Of a stretch of DNA of 64,000 nucleotides, positions 1 to 14,738 are shown in pieces. Under the pieces are notes generated by a model. That model was not told where the DNA came from, searched no databases, and saw nothing but the letters and a program-made list of their open reading frames with translations. The stretch covers positions 638,330-702,329 of the forward strand of contig NW_019773592.1 of the NCBI RefSeq assembly GCF_001039355.2, in the 5' to 3' direction. The DNA comes from Lingula anatina. Taxonomy: Eukaryota; Brachiopoda; Lingulata; Lingulida; Lingulidae. Both the position numbers and the translations under genes were made by a program. How positions within the stretch are numbered: position 1 is the stretch's first letter; the number at the start of each line of letters is the position of its first letter.

Positions 1-110
1 TGTTACACTTAATAATTTTGCATTAATAATAAACAAACTATTTTAAAACAGAAGGATCTAATATTCATCTTCAGGTTACAGGCTATGCACTAAAATTTGC
101 CACAACTTCA

Positions 111-3077
<2,967 letters not shown>

Positions 3078-3439
3078 TTACGTTCAGCAGGTTATTTCCT
3101 CCCGACAGATGGCGACCAGCAAGACAAGACAATCCGACATTTGGGGGGCATTGGGTGGGTTTGGTGTCTGATGCGTTTAGCATTTCGTCTCCTGTACTAT
3201 TTTAATCAATTTTGTTTGAACTTACAAAAAAATCACTTGAACTAGCTGAATTAAAAGTACTGTTACTTTTTCAATAGTACTGGCATATAAGCAAGTGNAA
3301 ATCCTCTGTCAAAACAACAACAATCATAACTGATGAAACCCACAAAATGCCATTCATAAGAGTTAATCTGCATTAATCTGTTAGTAGCCATCTCCAATAG
3401 CTGCCACAAAGTCTCTGTATTTGGTGGGTCGCCGCACCA

Positions 3440-3690
3440 CTCTTCCTGATCGGGTTGTGACCGAAAAATTGGCGCCCAATGTGGGGCGGTGCACTTCCTC
3501 AGCAATCCAGTACAACAACGCTGTGCTTTCTTTTTCATAAATTTAATAGGTTAACGATATATAAGCTACTAAGCAGTGCACAAGCTGCTCAGCGTCTGCT
3601 ACGCCGCCATGTTTCTTTTCCCCCGACGTTACCCCGGTTTATGCACACCGGCACTATATTTACCCCGTTACACAAGTTACAATTATTATG
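3440..3690 (+). other. Possible LTR-retrotransposon primer-binding-site remnant
   Basis: Upstream of the PECR start, 3470-3490 reads TTGGCGCCCAATGTGGGGC. This resembles the tRNA primer-binding site found just after the 5' LTR of many invertebrate Ty3/gypsy-type elements. I could not find paired LTRs or gag/pol frames around it, so at most it is a decayed remnant or a chance match. Confidence 0.25.
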
Positions 3691-4461
3691 AAAAAGAATG
3701 TCAAATCATTTCAATTCTTTTCATTTTATTTCCCATATTTATTGTATAAATAATGACCATGGGTTTAATTTACTTTCCATGTGTAGTAATTCATGATCAG
3801 TCATTGCATAGATTTCCACAAGTATGATTCTAAAAAATTATCATAAAAGACTGGATCATATGACCCAGTCCTTCAGTTCATGATTGTATGTTCCTTTTTT
3901 CTCTGTAATTGCCCTGTACAGTACTTAGTACACTTGACCACTGAGTATTAAAAAAAATACTAATTAACTGCAATAGATAATGCTGATAACCATAATGGAA
4001 GTTCAAACAAAAAACTTAATAACAACATTATTAGTAACCTCCATGTAAATGAAATAAGTAGCAGCTGGTAACTTGTTTGCATACTTTTTATAACCATTAC
4101 AAAATAGTTGGAAATAAAAATCAAATATGGCACTCAATAATAATACTTTATAAAATTAATAAATAACCAATTTCATAAACTTTACTCAGTTTAAAACTGC
4201 ACAAGATAAATGAAATATTCCTTGCAAATTACACTCAACAAAAAAGAATTTATAAGTAAAATAAAATGGCAACAGATTTCACGTTTGGTATAAAAATAAT
4301 TAACAGACACCTTATTTATTCAAGGATGGTAAGCAATAAAGGCAAAATATAATTCTCTGCTAACTTTTAACTGCGTATAATCTTAATAAACATGGACATC
4401 ATTTTCAAATCACATAATAGATGCTTACAGAGACTACTTCACAAACTTTCCTCAGCATGAA

Positions 4462-4509
<48 letters not shown>
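4462..4509. repeat. Poly(A) tract, about 48 bp
   Basis: Uninterrupted A run on the plus strand (poly(T) on the sense strand of the decarboxylase), lying within about 270 bases downstream of its stop codon, probably in its 3' untranslated region or flank. Confidence 0.9.
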
Positions 4510-4510
<1 letters not shown>

Positions 4511-4731
4511 ACTGAAACAATTAAATATACAGCATCTGTAATACTAAATTAATAAAGCTGGGAAACATGTTAAGTTTTGTTTCTATATTAGATAAAGAAG
4601 TTGTTATGGCACACTTCATTTTTTTATGTCTTACAAGTATGCATGGCCAACTATATTGAATGAGAAATACTGGGTAACTGCAAATCAAGTAGGGCTGAAT
4701 ATCAATCACAGCTGTATCTAAATTCTACTGG

Positions 4732-6140
4732 TTACAGGTCTCGGCCAAGGCGCTCAAATTCCTCAATGATGAAATCCAGGTCCTGCTCGTTAACGGGGTT
4801 TCGAAAGATAATACGGAAGAAATTGACCCATCCTTTATTGGTAACTGGCTGAAAGCCAATCAACATGTTCCCTGCTTTGGTCATCCTCTCCTTTATCTTG
4901 GGTGCTACCTGTTAATACATAGGAAAAAAAAATCTCAATGGCCTCACTCAGAACAGTGGACTTACTGATCCGAGGGTCAAACATGACCACTTGAATACTT
5001 CCCCACAGGGAATTTATTTAGTCTCTATTAGCGGATTAGAAAGCAAGCCTTTTAGTGGGTCGCCATATTTGACCCGTGGACTAGTTAGTCAATTCTTCTG
5101 AATGCCACCAATAAAAGACCAAGAAACTGGACATGCAGGCATATATAGAACTGTAAGTTGTGCACAACTACCTCATTTTAAGGGTGATCCAGCACATAAC
5201 ATGGTATTCTACACTATACACAGGGATGAGACAGCCATTTAGAGGAAAAATTTGTGAAAAATGGCAGGGAGTCTAGGGGGCCGCCCAGGCCAATGATATT
5301 TTTGGGTTCCATATCTGCTGATAGTTATAAAAATCTTATCCCTGTACATATTGAGGATGTATTTTTTACCTGACCGAGTCGCTTCCACCACTCTTCGTCC
5401 TCAGTTTGTCCTCTCATACTGGGAGGGATGTACCAGAATGACACATTGGTACACTGAGGCTGGGGGAAAAACAACAGAAAACAATCAATTTTTTTCAATG
5501 TATTTTTTTTTCATAACCCACAAGAACTGTAAAATGAAGGTGGTTATTACGTTAAAGTTAGGTCTTTTGCATTGCATCATATTGCCAGTGGGCCATAGTG
5601 AATAACTACAGAATTAAAAAGCTTATTATAGATGTTAAGAATAAAACTTCAATATTAAGACATCCATGAAGAATCACTAGGAAATATTTCAATTGCTCAT
5701 GGTCATAATTCCAACAAAAAATATTCAACTAAGACAGGAATGGGTTATAAAACTAACACAGAATTATAATAAGTGATATAAATTTACATTTTCCAGAACC
5801 AAGCGGAATCCTTCTCTCTGCTTCAATTTCTTGATGAAAAGCCTGCATAAATACAGAATAAATACAGTTTGCATTTTAAAACAGTGGCTTTGTAGTTCTC
5901 ATCTGTGACAAAATGATAATTCTTTCACGTCTTCACTTTAAACATCATTGACAGGGCATTACGAAAACACGAAACAACCAAAGCTGACATATGTGCCAAC
6001 AAGTTTAAAACCTTTTAATTTCAATTCTTATCATTCCTTAGATTCTGGTTTTCAGAAGCATACAGACTTAAATAACCAATTTTTTCACTGCAAAAAATTA
6101 ACTGAAAATTACATCAAGTGAACTATTGTAAATGAATCTA

Positions 6141-6190
<50 letters not shown>

Positions 6191-6763
6191 CAAGTGCACT
6201 TACTTAGAGTTCTCATATGCCTTGTCCACTTCATTCTCAAAGGCCTTGTCTCCCTTAGCTTTCCACATCAACCACAGCTTGAATGCATCTGCTCTTCTGC
6301 CACACTGAATACTCTTGTCACCTATAATACAAACATTGTACAGGTGGTATTGACATTAATACAGTGTGTGTGTGTGTATGTGTGTGTGTGTATGTGTATG
6401 TGTGTGTGATTGTTGCATCCATACGAGTGCTCCATACAGTATGTACATTATGTAAAAACTCATGCAATTCAATAAATGTAAACATAATAAACAGTGTATC
6501 ATTCATGGCTATAGGTGGCACAGGTGACAGTGTAAAACATTAACAATCTGAGAAACCTTTTTATTTTTCCGTCTTAATTATGCATTTTACCCAACATAAA
6601 ATAATTTATGTAACTGTAGGAAAATGAATTGTCTTTTGTCAGTCAGTACCATACCTGCGTCAAAGGAAGTATCATAGAACTTGTCTGGTTGGAACAAATA
6701 TTCTGCTCTGTTAGCATTGGACTCCAGAAGAAGACCCTTAAATAAAATAAATAAATTTAAAAA

Positions 6764-6819
<56 letters not shown>

Positions 6820-7638
6820 CTGCTGTTTTTTATTTCTTTTTGGTATAAAATAAGGTACAAATAAATAATGTTTCTGTCATTGGTTAATGAGCTTATCCAG
6901 GTGAATGGCCCTTATCCAAGGATATACTCCCCTTCCCCTCTCCAGTCTTCAGTAAGTACAGCTATAAAAAGGCTTTGAAACCCCAACCAAAATCATACCT
7001 TTTGTTTTGTAAGTAGAACTGAACACTGTAAATTAGCACCCATCATTTTGTGAGGGTTCCAAGCAACTGAGTCACACCTAGAACATTACATAACATATGT
7101 GCTTAAAACAACACTTTTTCCAGAAAATAATATTATATATGCTATAATAAGAAGTCTTAAGACTTGAATTGAAGCAATTGCTATAACTGAAATTTATATA
7201 CTTCATATGCAAGCTTTATCCCTAAATTAAGGAAGAAAATTGGTTGTTATTATTAACTTGATATCATAGTCTTCTTTTTTAAGAGCAATTTTAACAAGCA
7301 ACCATTTACATAGGTATGGAAAAATGTAGATAAGGCACATACTTATCAAAAGAAATAAATGTGAGAAAAAATGACAGCTTACTTTTCTATACCAGACATT
7401 AAATGTCTGTATGTCTTCGACAAAAGAACTCCTCCTCCCCAAGCAGCCTATATAAATATATAAACACTTATTATTTGCCTAATCAATTAACTAATTTTAA
7501 ACTTACTATATATTAACAAAACAAAGGTAAAAAACAAGCTAGATACCACGTGATGATTTTGTGAAAGAGTTCATCTGATAAATTAATCAATCATAAAAAT
7601 CTTATAATTAAAATGCTAATAACCAAAACCCTTCAAAA

Positions 7639-7689
<51 letters not shown>

Positions 7690-10600
7690 CTCACATCCAG
7701 GTGGAGCCACACCCCATGTTCCTGACAGATGGCGCTGATAGCATTCAGGTCATCAAAACTACCCAGGACAGTGGAGCCTGCGGTGGCTTGAACAAAGAAT
7801 GGAATGTCACCCTGGAGTAAAAAAATCTGGTTATTATGTATCTTTATATAATTAGGAGAGAAGAGAAATTTATATGTTGGAAAGTCTCTTGTGGCCTGCC
7901 ACATTAAATCACACTTAAATCTTTTCTAAAAATTCAAGAAATTTCCAGAGCTGAAAGTTAACAAAAGATATATAAGCCATCAACAAAAACATGGAATATA
8001 ATGTATAAGATTTATGTAATGCTACAATTTGTATCTTATGCAGACACACATGCATTCAAGCACACACTGACACACTCACACACAAACGTATAAGATATAA
8101 TTATATGAAAACAACTCAATATAAATTTTTTGCCTGACCTTTGCCTTGGTTTCTTGTATCTTGCTTTTGAAGTCTTGAGGATCCATGCACCCTCTCTCAT
8201 CAGTCTTCACCATGACAACACTGTCCAAACCAAAACCCAGGAAGGAGGCCGCAGTAGAGATGGAATAGTGAGCCTTGGAAAATTAACAAGGCAGCAAAGC
8301 TGTCAAATGTACAGACAAAAAGCAGGAAATAACTATGCACAAAATAGGCTAATGTCAATTCTGATGCAAAAGTACATTATGTTAAACTGCAAATTTAACA
8401 TCAAATTTTAATTATGCTCAACAGGTAATACCAATGTAAGTAAAATGTGTAACAAGCATAAGGCTTCAGGCCCATGGGAGTTCAAGTTCACACTTTGAAC
8501 ATGTATAACTTCCAGAAAAAGAAGCCAATTAGACTGCTTTTCCAACTCAGGCTGCATGCCGATTTCGAACTTGACTTGCGTTTTAGTAAGATCAATTACT
8601 CCTGTGAGTTTCATGACAACAAGCCTATCGGTTTTTCTTGAAATGTGTTTACAGTGTTGCATATATGCTGAAAAGTGAAAAAAAAAAAGCATAACTTCTA
8701 CAATAAAGGCCCGATCATGCTGATTTTTGAACTTGACCTGTGTTTTATGAATATTCATCAGCTCTGTAAATATAAAGCCCAAAAGTAAAACTGCCTTCCA
8801 CTTATCGTGCTTACAATGAAAGTGCACGGCGACGGCGATGACGGCGACGACAGACACAGGTGATGTCAATATGTACAGACACATCTATATATATTTACTG
8901 TACTGTTTAAGAACAGTAATTGACATGGTTTTTCTTAAATGGTCATCATGGGAACAGTGCCCAAAATAGGTTTTTTTCAAATTTTGATGCAATATTACAT
9001 AATGTTTAACAGCATAATGACCATCAATTTTTAATAATAAAATATTAGTATCATGGATGTTCAGAAAATGTGACTAGCAAAGGTCTTCAGGCCCATGGAA
9101 CTTCAAAGTCACAACTTGAAAATGCCAAAATGTAAACAAGACAGCACTGTTCTGAAATGTTTTTTTTTTCATTTTTAACAATTTTTAACATAAAACAAAA
9201 TTAACAGTTTACTGCCATTTTTATATGATCAACTAAGAAAATTGATGAGATGGGAAAAATATCAACAGAGCAGTGTTAAATGTCCAATTTCTTCCATTCT
9301 GAGATTCTGAACATAGTGAATGATTGAATCTGACAAACTGCAATGATATGAGTTTATTTCCATTTTTGAAACTTTATTACACAATACACGATAACAAGTT
9401 TACCATCATTTTTACAAAATCAACTAACAATGTTGTAAAGATGCAGGAAATGTCAAACAAACACTTTTACGTATCTTATTAGTTTAATAATGAGACTGTT
9501 AACATGCCTAAGAATTGAATCTGAGGAAATGTGAAAAATATGCTGAAAAGTGAAAAAACAGCATAACTTCTACAATAATGGCCCGATCATGCTGATTTTC
9601 GAACTTGACCTGCGTTTTATGAATATTCATCAGCTCTGTAAATATAAAGCCAAAAAGTAAAACTGCCCTCCACTTATCGTGTTTACAAGGAAAGTGCACG
9701 GCGCCGGCATCGGCATCGGCATCGCCATCGCCATCGCCATCGGCGACGACAGACGCAGGTGATGGCAATATGTACAGACACATCTGTGTCTGTACATAAA
9801 AAAGGAGTTTTATGCTACTAAATGACATAATCTTATTCACATAATAACGGGAAAAAAACATGGATCAAAGCACTCATCATGTTGCACATATATCAATCCA
9901 ATTGTCACATCTAGCACACTAACACACTATCACATGTAACATACTACCACATCTAAGGCACTGCCACATCCAACACACTGTCACACCTAACACATTGTCA
10001 CACCTAACACACTGTCACATCTAACATACTGTCATATCTAACACACTGTCATATCTAACACACTGTTACACCTAACTCATCTGACACATTGTCACACCTA
10101 ACACACTGTCACATCTAACACACTGTCATATCTAACACACTGTTACACCTAACTCATCTGACACATTGTCACACCTAACACATTGTCACATCTAACACAC
10201 TGTCACACCTAACACTGTCACACCTAACACACTGTCACACCTAACACTCTGTCACACCTTACACACTGTCACATCTAACACACTGTCACACCTAGCACAC
10301 TGTCACATCCAACACACTGTCACCCCTAACATAATGTCACACCTAACACACTGTCACATCTAACACTCTGTCACACCTTACACACTGTCACTTCTAACAC
10401 ACTGTCACACCTAGCACACTGTCACATCCAACACACTGTCACCCCTAACACAATGTCACACCTAACACACTGTCACATGTACCACAATGTTATCTCACCT
10501 GATCAGAGGCAAAGAGAATCATCCGTGGCATTCCAAAGAGGCCGGTTTTCTTGACCTGTTTGTTGTATTGATACCTGGCCACGTGGACGGCTGTCAGGTT

Positions 10601-12244
10601 GGAAAAGGTGCCACCTGCAAATAGAAAGAATGTGGATACAAAAAAATTTTTTAAAAATGTTACCCCCGAAACTGACTTTATTTTAAAACAAAATGCCTAA
10701 TAATGAAGTCTTGTGCACTGAAGTCCTATCTCATATTATATTAGCTAGACTGATGTATTAATTTAATAGAAGTATGTCATAGAAAAGTCAACAAAAGAAA
10801 TTCTTATTTGTATTACAGCAAGTTATAGGTGAAGAGGCTAACAAAGAGGTCAAAAACCTCACGATACTGTAACCTGTGTCTTACCAGGATTGAATAAGCC
10901 ATCGCCATCTTTGTATCCCACAATACCACACATCTTCTGAACGAGGTAGTGTTCCGCCAGTAGGAAGACGGGTGCTACTTCATAGGTGTGGCTTAAGAAT
11001 AAATATATACTTAAAATCACACGAAAAAAAAAATTACATGAATAAAACATTTTGGTGTACAACTCCATATATGCAAATTAAAAACACACTTAAATCAATA
11101 TATAAATCAAAAAGAAATTTAAATATTAAAAATATCATATCCTGTTACTGCCCAATATCTTTGACATCACTTCATTTCATGGCTCAGATTCAAACATTAA
11201 ACCATAAGTAACCTTCCTTAGGATCAAATGACTTTAAAAGAGAAAGGCAGCACACAGAGATTAATGAAACAGTTCATATTTTATCAAATAATAATGTATA
11301 TGCTACTACCAATACCACTACTACTATGTATACAGCACTGCTACTACTACTACTACCAGTAACTACTACTACTATCACTACTACTACTGCCTGCAGCCAC
11401 CACCACTACTACCAATACTCATATCAATACTAATAAAATGAAATATAGTGCAAACCAATAGAGCCAAGCTCCCCCTGTACCTGTTAGTATTCAAGGCATC
11501 AGTTATCCATGACCCAGCTAAGGAGTAGGGGTCCACACCAGCATACAGCTGGTTGAAGAACCTCGGGTGGCCTACAGTGGAAAAGGCGACATGCAAAAAT
11601 CATACCCATTTTCTAACAGAGACCATTTCATAGATTCCAGCTTTCCCTACTATAACCATGTCATATTTTATTTCTTATTTAAAATGTCTACCACCTCAGT
11701 TTTTTTTTTTTTTTTTTTAATTACTCTGAGAATTCTAAAATCAGCTAAGGTTGATTTGTGTTGTGATTTCGAGGTGGAGAGGTGAAAACCTTTTTGAAAA
11801 AGTATGAGATAAGATGGAGGAAAATATGTCATGGAAAGATCCATACCAAAATATCCAAAAAGTGCCCTCTGTTGATTAAACAAATGATTATGAGATAAAA
11901 TGATCCAGTGCACACGCACACATATAAATTGAAACAGATTATCAAAGCCAACAAGCACAATTTGTATGCTCTTTTGACAAATTCAATGACCTTGACGATA
12001 ATCTCACTGTCTGCTTTAAAAATGTGCATCCCTGACCCATGCAATGTTAGTAAATATAAATATATTTATTCACCAGTTTTGACACTATATCTCACAGCCT
12101 TTTCACACAGCTCCAGCAGCTTGTCATGGCTCTCTGGATTATCTCCGACTGGAAACTGCATCTCTTTCTTTAAGAAAACAAAACAACTTCCATTTTATAA
12201 TCAAGAAAGAAAGAAATTTAAAAAGATTAAATATAAACATGAAT

Positions 12245-12283
<39 letters not shown>

Positions 12284-13018
12284 AGGAAAGAAAGAAGGAA
12301 AGACATAAAGAAGAAAAGAAGGAAAGCAATTGCAAAATAATTTTAAAGATGTAAGAACATGAACTGAGAGAAAGAAAAAAAGGAAGGAAGGAAGGAAGTA
12401 CCTGTAGCTCCTCAGGCTGTAAGAACTCCACCACTTTCCCATCTCTAGACTTTCCTTTCTCAAGGCATTCTCTAATCATTAACTGGTGAACTTTGTCTAG
12501 AAAGCTGGTTACATCATTAGCGACAGGGGCTTAAAAAAGAGTTGGTAAACTGATGAAATACTGTCCTATAACACCATGGTAGTTTATGTATCATTTATGA
12601 CAAGGTAGTGAATATTAGTTCATTGACTTAGTCTCATAATATATTTCAATGTAAAAAATCATGAAATTCTACAATCCTTCAAGGAAGATGCACATGCCCT
12701 GCTTTTTGAAATAATTCTGAAAGTATCTTTTAACTTATAGTCACAATATGAGATCCAAACATTTCTATTGTTAATGAGCAAATATCAGCTTGGCAGTTGG
12801 TTCATATATGATAATTATAAAACACAAGCTGAAAAACTTTCATGCCGTTATAGCATTCATCCATCCTGGACGTAGGCATACACCTGACTGATGTCTGTAG
12901 TGTTGTTACTCACTGACTGCTAGGTGGTACAGCAGCCAGGACCCTCTTATAAATATAATTATCTTATATTATTTTACACTGTTCTACTGTCTATACATAC
13001 TAGTACAGTACCTGTCAT
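4732..13018 (-). CDS. CSAD: Acidic amino acid decarboxylase, CSAD/GADL1-like, complete, 15 coding exons, 486 aa
   Basis: PLP-dependent group II decarboxylase. The family decarboxylates cysteine sulfinate (to hypotaurine, then taurine) and/or aspartate (to beta-alanine) in the cytosol. Minus-strand exons, all in phase: 13018-13012, 12529-12402, 12167-12074, 11571-11481, 10991-10885, 10614-10499, 8273-8139, 7811-7695, 7447-7383, 7077-6999, 6736-6655, 6321-6204, 5842-5788, 5459-5370 and 4908-4732. The first exon gives only ATGACAG. Key residues: [11 protein letters not shown] (exon 4), cofactor-stacking His183 in [15 protein letters not shown], Asp265 in WLHLD, and the Schiff-base lysine Lys297 in [14 protein letters not shown]. 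It ends FERLGRDL-stop, close to LERLGQDL of human CSAD (493 aa), so it is full length. QLYAG looks more like GADL1 than CSAD; the LGQDL-type end favours CSAD. Glutamate decarboxylase is less likely. Substrate choice cannot be settled by eye. Confidence 0.95.
4960..5105. mobile_element. MITE, family C
   Basis: Sits in the last intron of the decarboxylase gene. Visible family marks are CCCCACAGGGAAT, TCTATTAGCGGATTAGAAAG, CAAGCCTTTTAGTGGGTCG, CCATATTTGACCCGTGGACT and the terminal TCTGAATGCC. It closely resembles the copy at 25575-25683. Confidence 0.75.
6144..6190. repeat. Microsatellite (AAAT)n
   Basis: About 12 tandem copies of AAAT, ending 14 bases below the decarboxylase exon at 6204-6321. 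It lies in the intron right after that exon's splice donor. Confidence 0.95.
6363..6409. repeat. Microsatellite (GT)n, interrupted
   Basis: GT dinucleotide run broken by a few AT steps, 42 bases upstream (gene sense) of the exon at 6204-6321, in a decarboxylase intron. Confidence 0.95.
6768..6817. repeat. Microsatellite (CA)n
   Basis: Pure CA run of about 24 units, roughly 30 bases upstream (gene sense) of the decarboxylase exon at 6655-6736, close to its branch-site region. Confidence 0.95.
7636..7690. repeat. Microsatellite (AAAT)n next to a splice donor
   Basis: About 13 AAAT units ending four bases from the donor of the decarboxylase exon at 7695-7811 (GTGAGTT on the minus strand). On the gene's sense strand the intron therefore opens with the donor and then (ATTT)n. 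Confidence 0.95.
8662..8886. repeat. Intronic dispersed repeat, copy 1 of 2
   Basis: About 225 bp, repeated with few changes at 9538-9786. It contains GCATAACTTCTACAATAA, TTATGAATATTCATCAGCTC, CCACTTATCGTG and a CGACGGCGA-rich end leading to ATGTACAGACACATCT. It lies in the 2.2-kb decarboxylase intron between exons 8139-8273 and 10499-10614. An adjacent GGCTTCAGGCCCATGG segment (about 8463) also recurs near 9083, so the duplicated unit may be larger than marked. Confidence 0.85.
9538..9786. repeat. Intronic dispersed repeat, copy 2 of 2, with hexamer expansion
   Basis: Second copy of the 8662-8886 repeat. Here the CG-rich part has grown into a GCATCG/CCATCG hexamer array at about 9704-9743. 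The end runs into a perfect palindrome at 9772-9795 (GTACAGACACA, two central bases, then its reverse complement), which may mark the element's terminus. Confidence 0.85.
9890..10490. repeat. 17-bp minisatellite with 119-bp higher-order period
   Basis: About 35 tandem copies of a 17-mer of consensus CACACTGTCACACCTAA. Variants (CATCTAA, CATCCAA, CCCCTAA, CACCTTA) repeat in blocks: a seven-unit block at about 10243 recurs at 10362, 119 bases later. Shorter 14-base units and a CTCATCTGACACATTGT variant also occur. The array ends about nine bases before the decarboxylase exon at 10499-10614, just past that exon's splice donor. Confidence 0.95.
11302..11412. repeat. Imperfect (ACT)n trinucleotide tract
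   Basis: Interrupted ACT/ACC repeats in the decarboxylase intron between exons 10885-10991 and 11481-11571. Confidence 0.85.
12245..12304. repeat. Microsatellite (GAAA)n
   Basis: GAAA run with GGAA variants, followed by a short GGAA run at about 12380-12397. Both lie in the decarboxylase intron between exons 12074-12167 and 12402-12529. Confidence 0.95.
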
Positions 13019-13733
13019 TCTGAGACCAGAGCTGTGCAGTGATTTATTTGTGCAGTGAAAACTGGAGCACACAAAACTTGGGCCAGGCTTCACTAGGTGA
13101 GATATGTTATAAATAAACCTGAGCTGAAAGGCAGAAAAACACATTATATCATCATAATTATTAAGTATATTTTGTATGAAAAAAAACTGCATGCATACTA
13201 GAACTGTTATGGGGTATAGATGATGATTGCATAATGCGGGTTCAACTGCTACACACAACTGAATAATCAGCCTTTACCCTTGACTAGGGTATATACAGCG
13301 CTAGGATGTTTGTATTAATGCCAATTTTTCTTTTTTAAGCGAAATCAATTTCTTAGTCAAATCAAATATAAACCAATTGTTTTCTTTAAATGCCCGAGGA
13401 TACACGCTTGTCACAAGTCAAATACCCATTACAGTGGAAATAAAGATGTAAAAACCACCGAGAAAAAACTTTATCTGACAAAGCAAAAGATGCCCAAAAA
13501 TAGTTTGGCAACTCGACTAAATTTGTTCCACTGATTCAGTCAGTGCTCGCGCACCAAGGGAAGCTGTTGTGTCAACAACTTTGCAGAACAGAAGTCAAAA
13601 CTCACCAAAACCATCATCTAAGTTGAGTACTACGTATCAAGGACATCTGGTGTATGACTGCATTATTTCTAAGGTCACTCACCTTCTAGATAAAGCGTGC
13701 AAAGCGACGAAAGAACAGTCATGACCTACTTAC

Positions 13734-13800
13734 CGCTATCAGCTGCTTGAATCAATTATTGCTTCTTTTTTCCAGAAGAGCTCCAAGAAAAGCCATGGAG
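13734..13800 (-). other. Candidate non-coding 5' exon of the decarboxylase gene
   Basis: On the minus strand a good donor (CAGCTGATAGCG then GTAAGTAG) ends at 13734. The next exon in gene order carries the start ATG at 13018, whose own upstream boundary may be the acceptor region near 13090-13130. A leader exon here would explain why the first coding exon has only seven coding bases after the ATG. The upstream limit is not visible, so the right boundary is arbitrary. This rests on one splice signal only. Confidence 0.3.
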
Positions 13801-13949
13801 GTGTAAAATTCGGAGAAAAATGCTTGTATTTACAATATTGCAAAATTCATTGAAATTCATTGATTGATCATAACTATTTTCATATTTCCATATCTAAAAA
13901 CCCTGATACAGCGTTATGATCCACATTACCATGGGCTCCAAATGTGTTC

Positions 13950-14142
13950 TCTCTTGCAGGAAAGCGCCCCTGACGGTCGTCGAGGCAGGCGTGGTCTGTG
14001 ATGGCACAACACTGCTGTCGTGAAGAGTAGAACGATCTCCGTGCTGTCGGTGAATTAACAGCTCTCTGTCAACAGATCTGAGCAGGTGGATCAAATTGCA
14101 CAAATCACTATTATCTCACTTGGAGGCAAGAACAATATGTCG
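13950..14142 (+). other. Candidate non-coding 5' exon, plus strand
   Basis: Locally GC-richer DNA (CGCCCCTGACGGTCGTCGAG) followed by a strong donor at 14142/14143 (AATATGTCG then GTAAGTTG). It is head-to-head with the decarboxylase leader and could be the leader of the PAQR gene 15 kb downstream, whose coding exon starts with a splice acceptor and so needs an upstream exon. This is inference; the left boundary is a guess. Confidence 0.2.
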
Positions 14143-14702
14143 GTAAGTTGATGTGTTTAACTTAGGTTGAGTGGTGGATATATAATTACACCACATGCTA
14201 AACACATGGTCTAATACATATGTACTACTGGGTAGTTATACTTCCACTTCAAGTGGTATCGGTTTCAGTTTTACTTATATTATTGAAATAGAAGTATGAC
14301 ATAAGCTGTAGACGACGGTGAGTAGAGTGAGACCCTATACGGAAGTAAGAGGGCAGAAGACAAAAAAGTATCGTGCAATATTATAAACGAGTTACGCCTG
14401 GCTCACGTTGTGTGGTCTGCTCCAGTAGACTTGATAAACCTACAGGAAACAGTGGATGAAATAATCAGTGATATATGTGAGTGTGACCACAGGCAGTAGG
14501 CGGCACAAGGAACTCCCCTCCCCCAGCAGCCCAACCCCATATGTTTTTTAACTCTATAAATCTTGTGTTTGGGTGGTGGTGGTGGAGGGGGGGGGGGGGG
14601 GGGGGGGGGGGGAGGGGGAAAGACATATCGGATATTTTTCAACGGTTGAAAAAGCCGGGGGTNNNNNNNNNNNNNNNNNNNNNNNNNAATAAATTTTGTT
14701 GT

Positions 14703-14738
<36 letters not shown>

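Noticed and set aside
8408-8884. 158-codon minus-strand open frame and its partial copy at 9508-9861
   Set aside because: They are similar to each other only because both lie in the duplicated intronic repeat; the peptide has no recognisable domain.
10021-10480. CRISPR-like array
   Set aside because: The 17-bp units are contiguous without unique spacers; this is a minisatellite in an animal intron.
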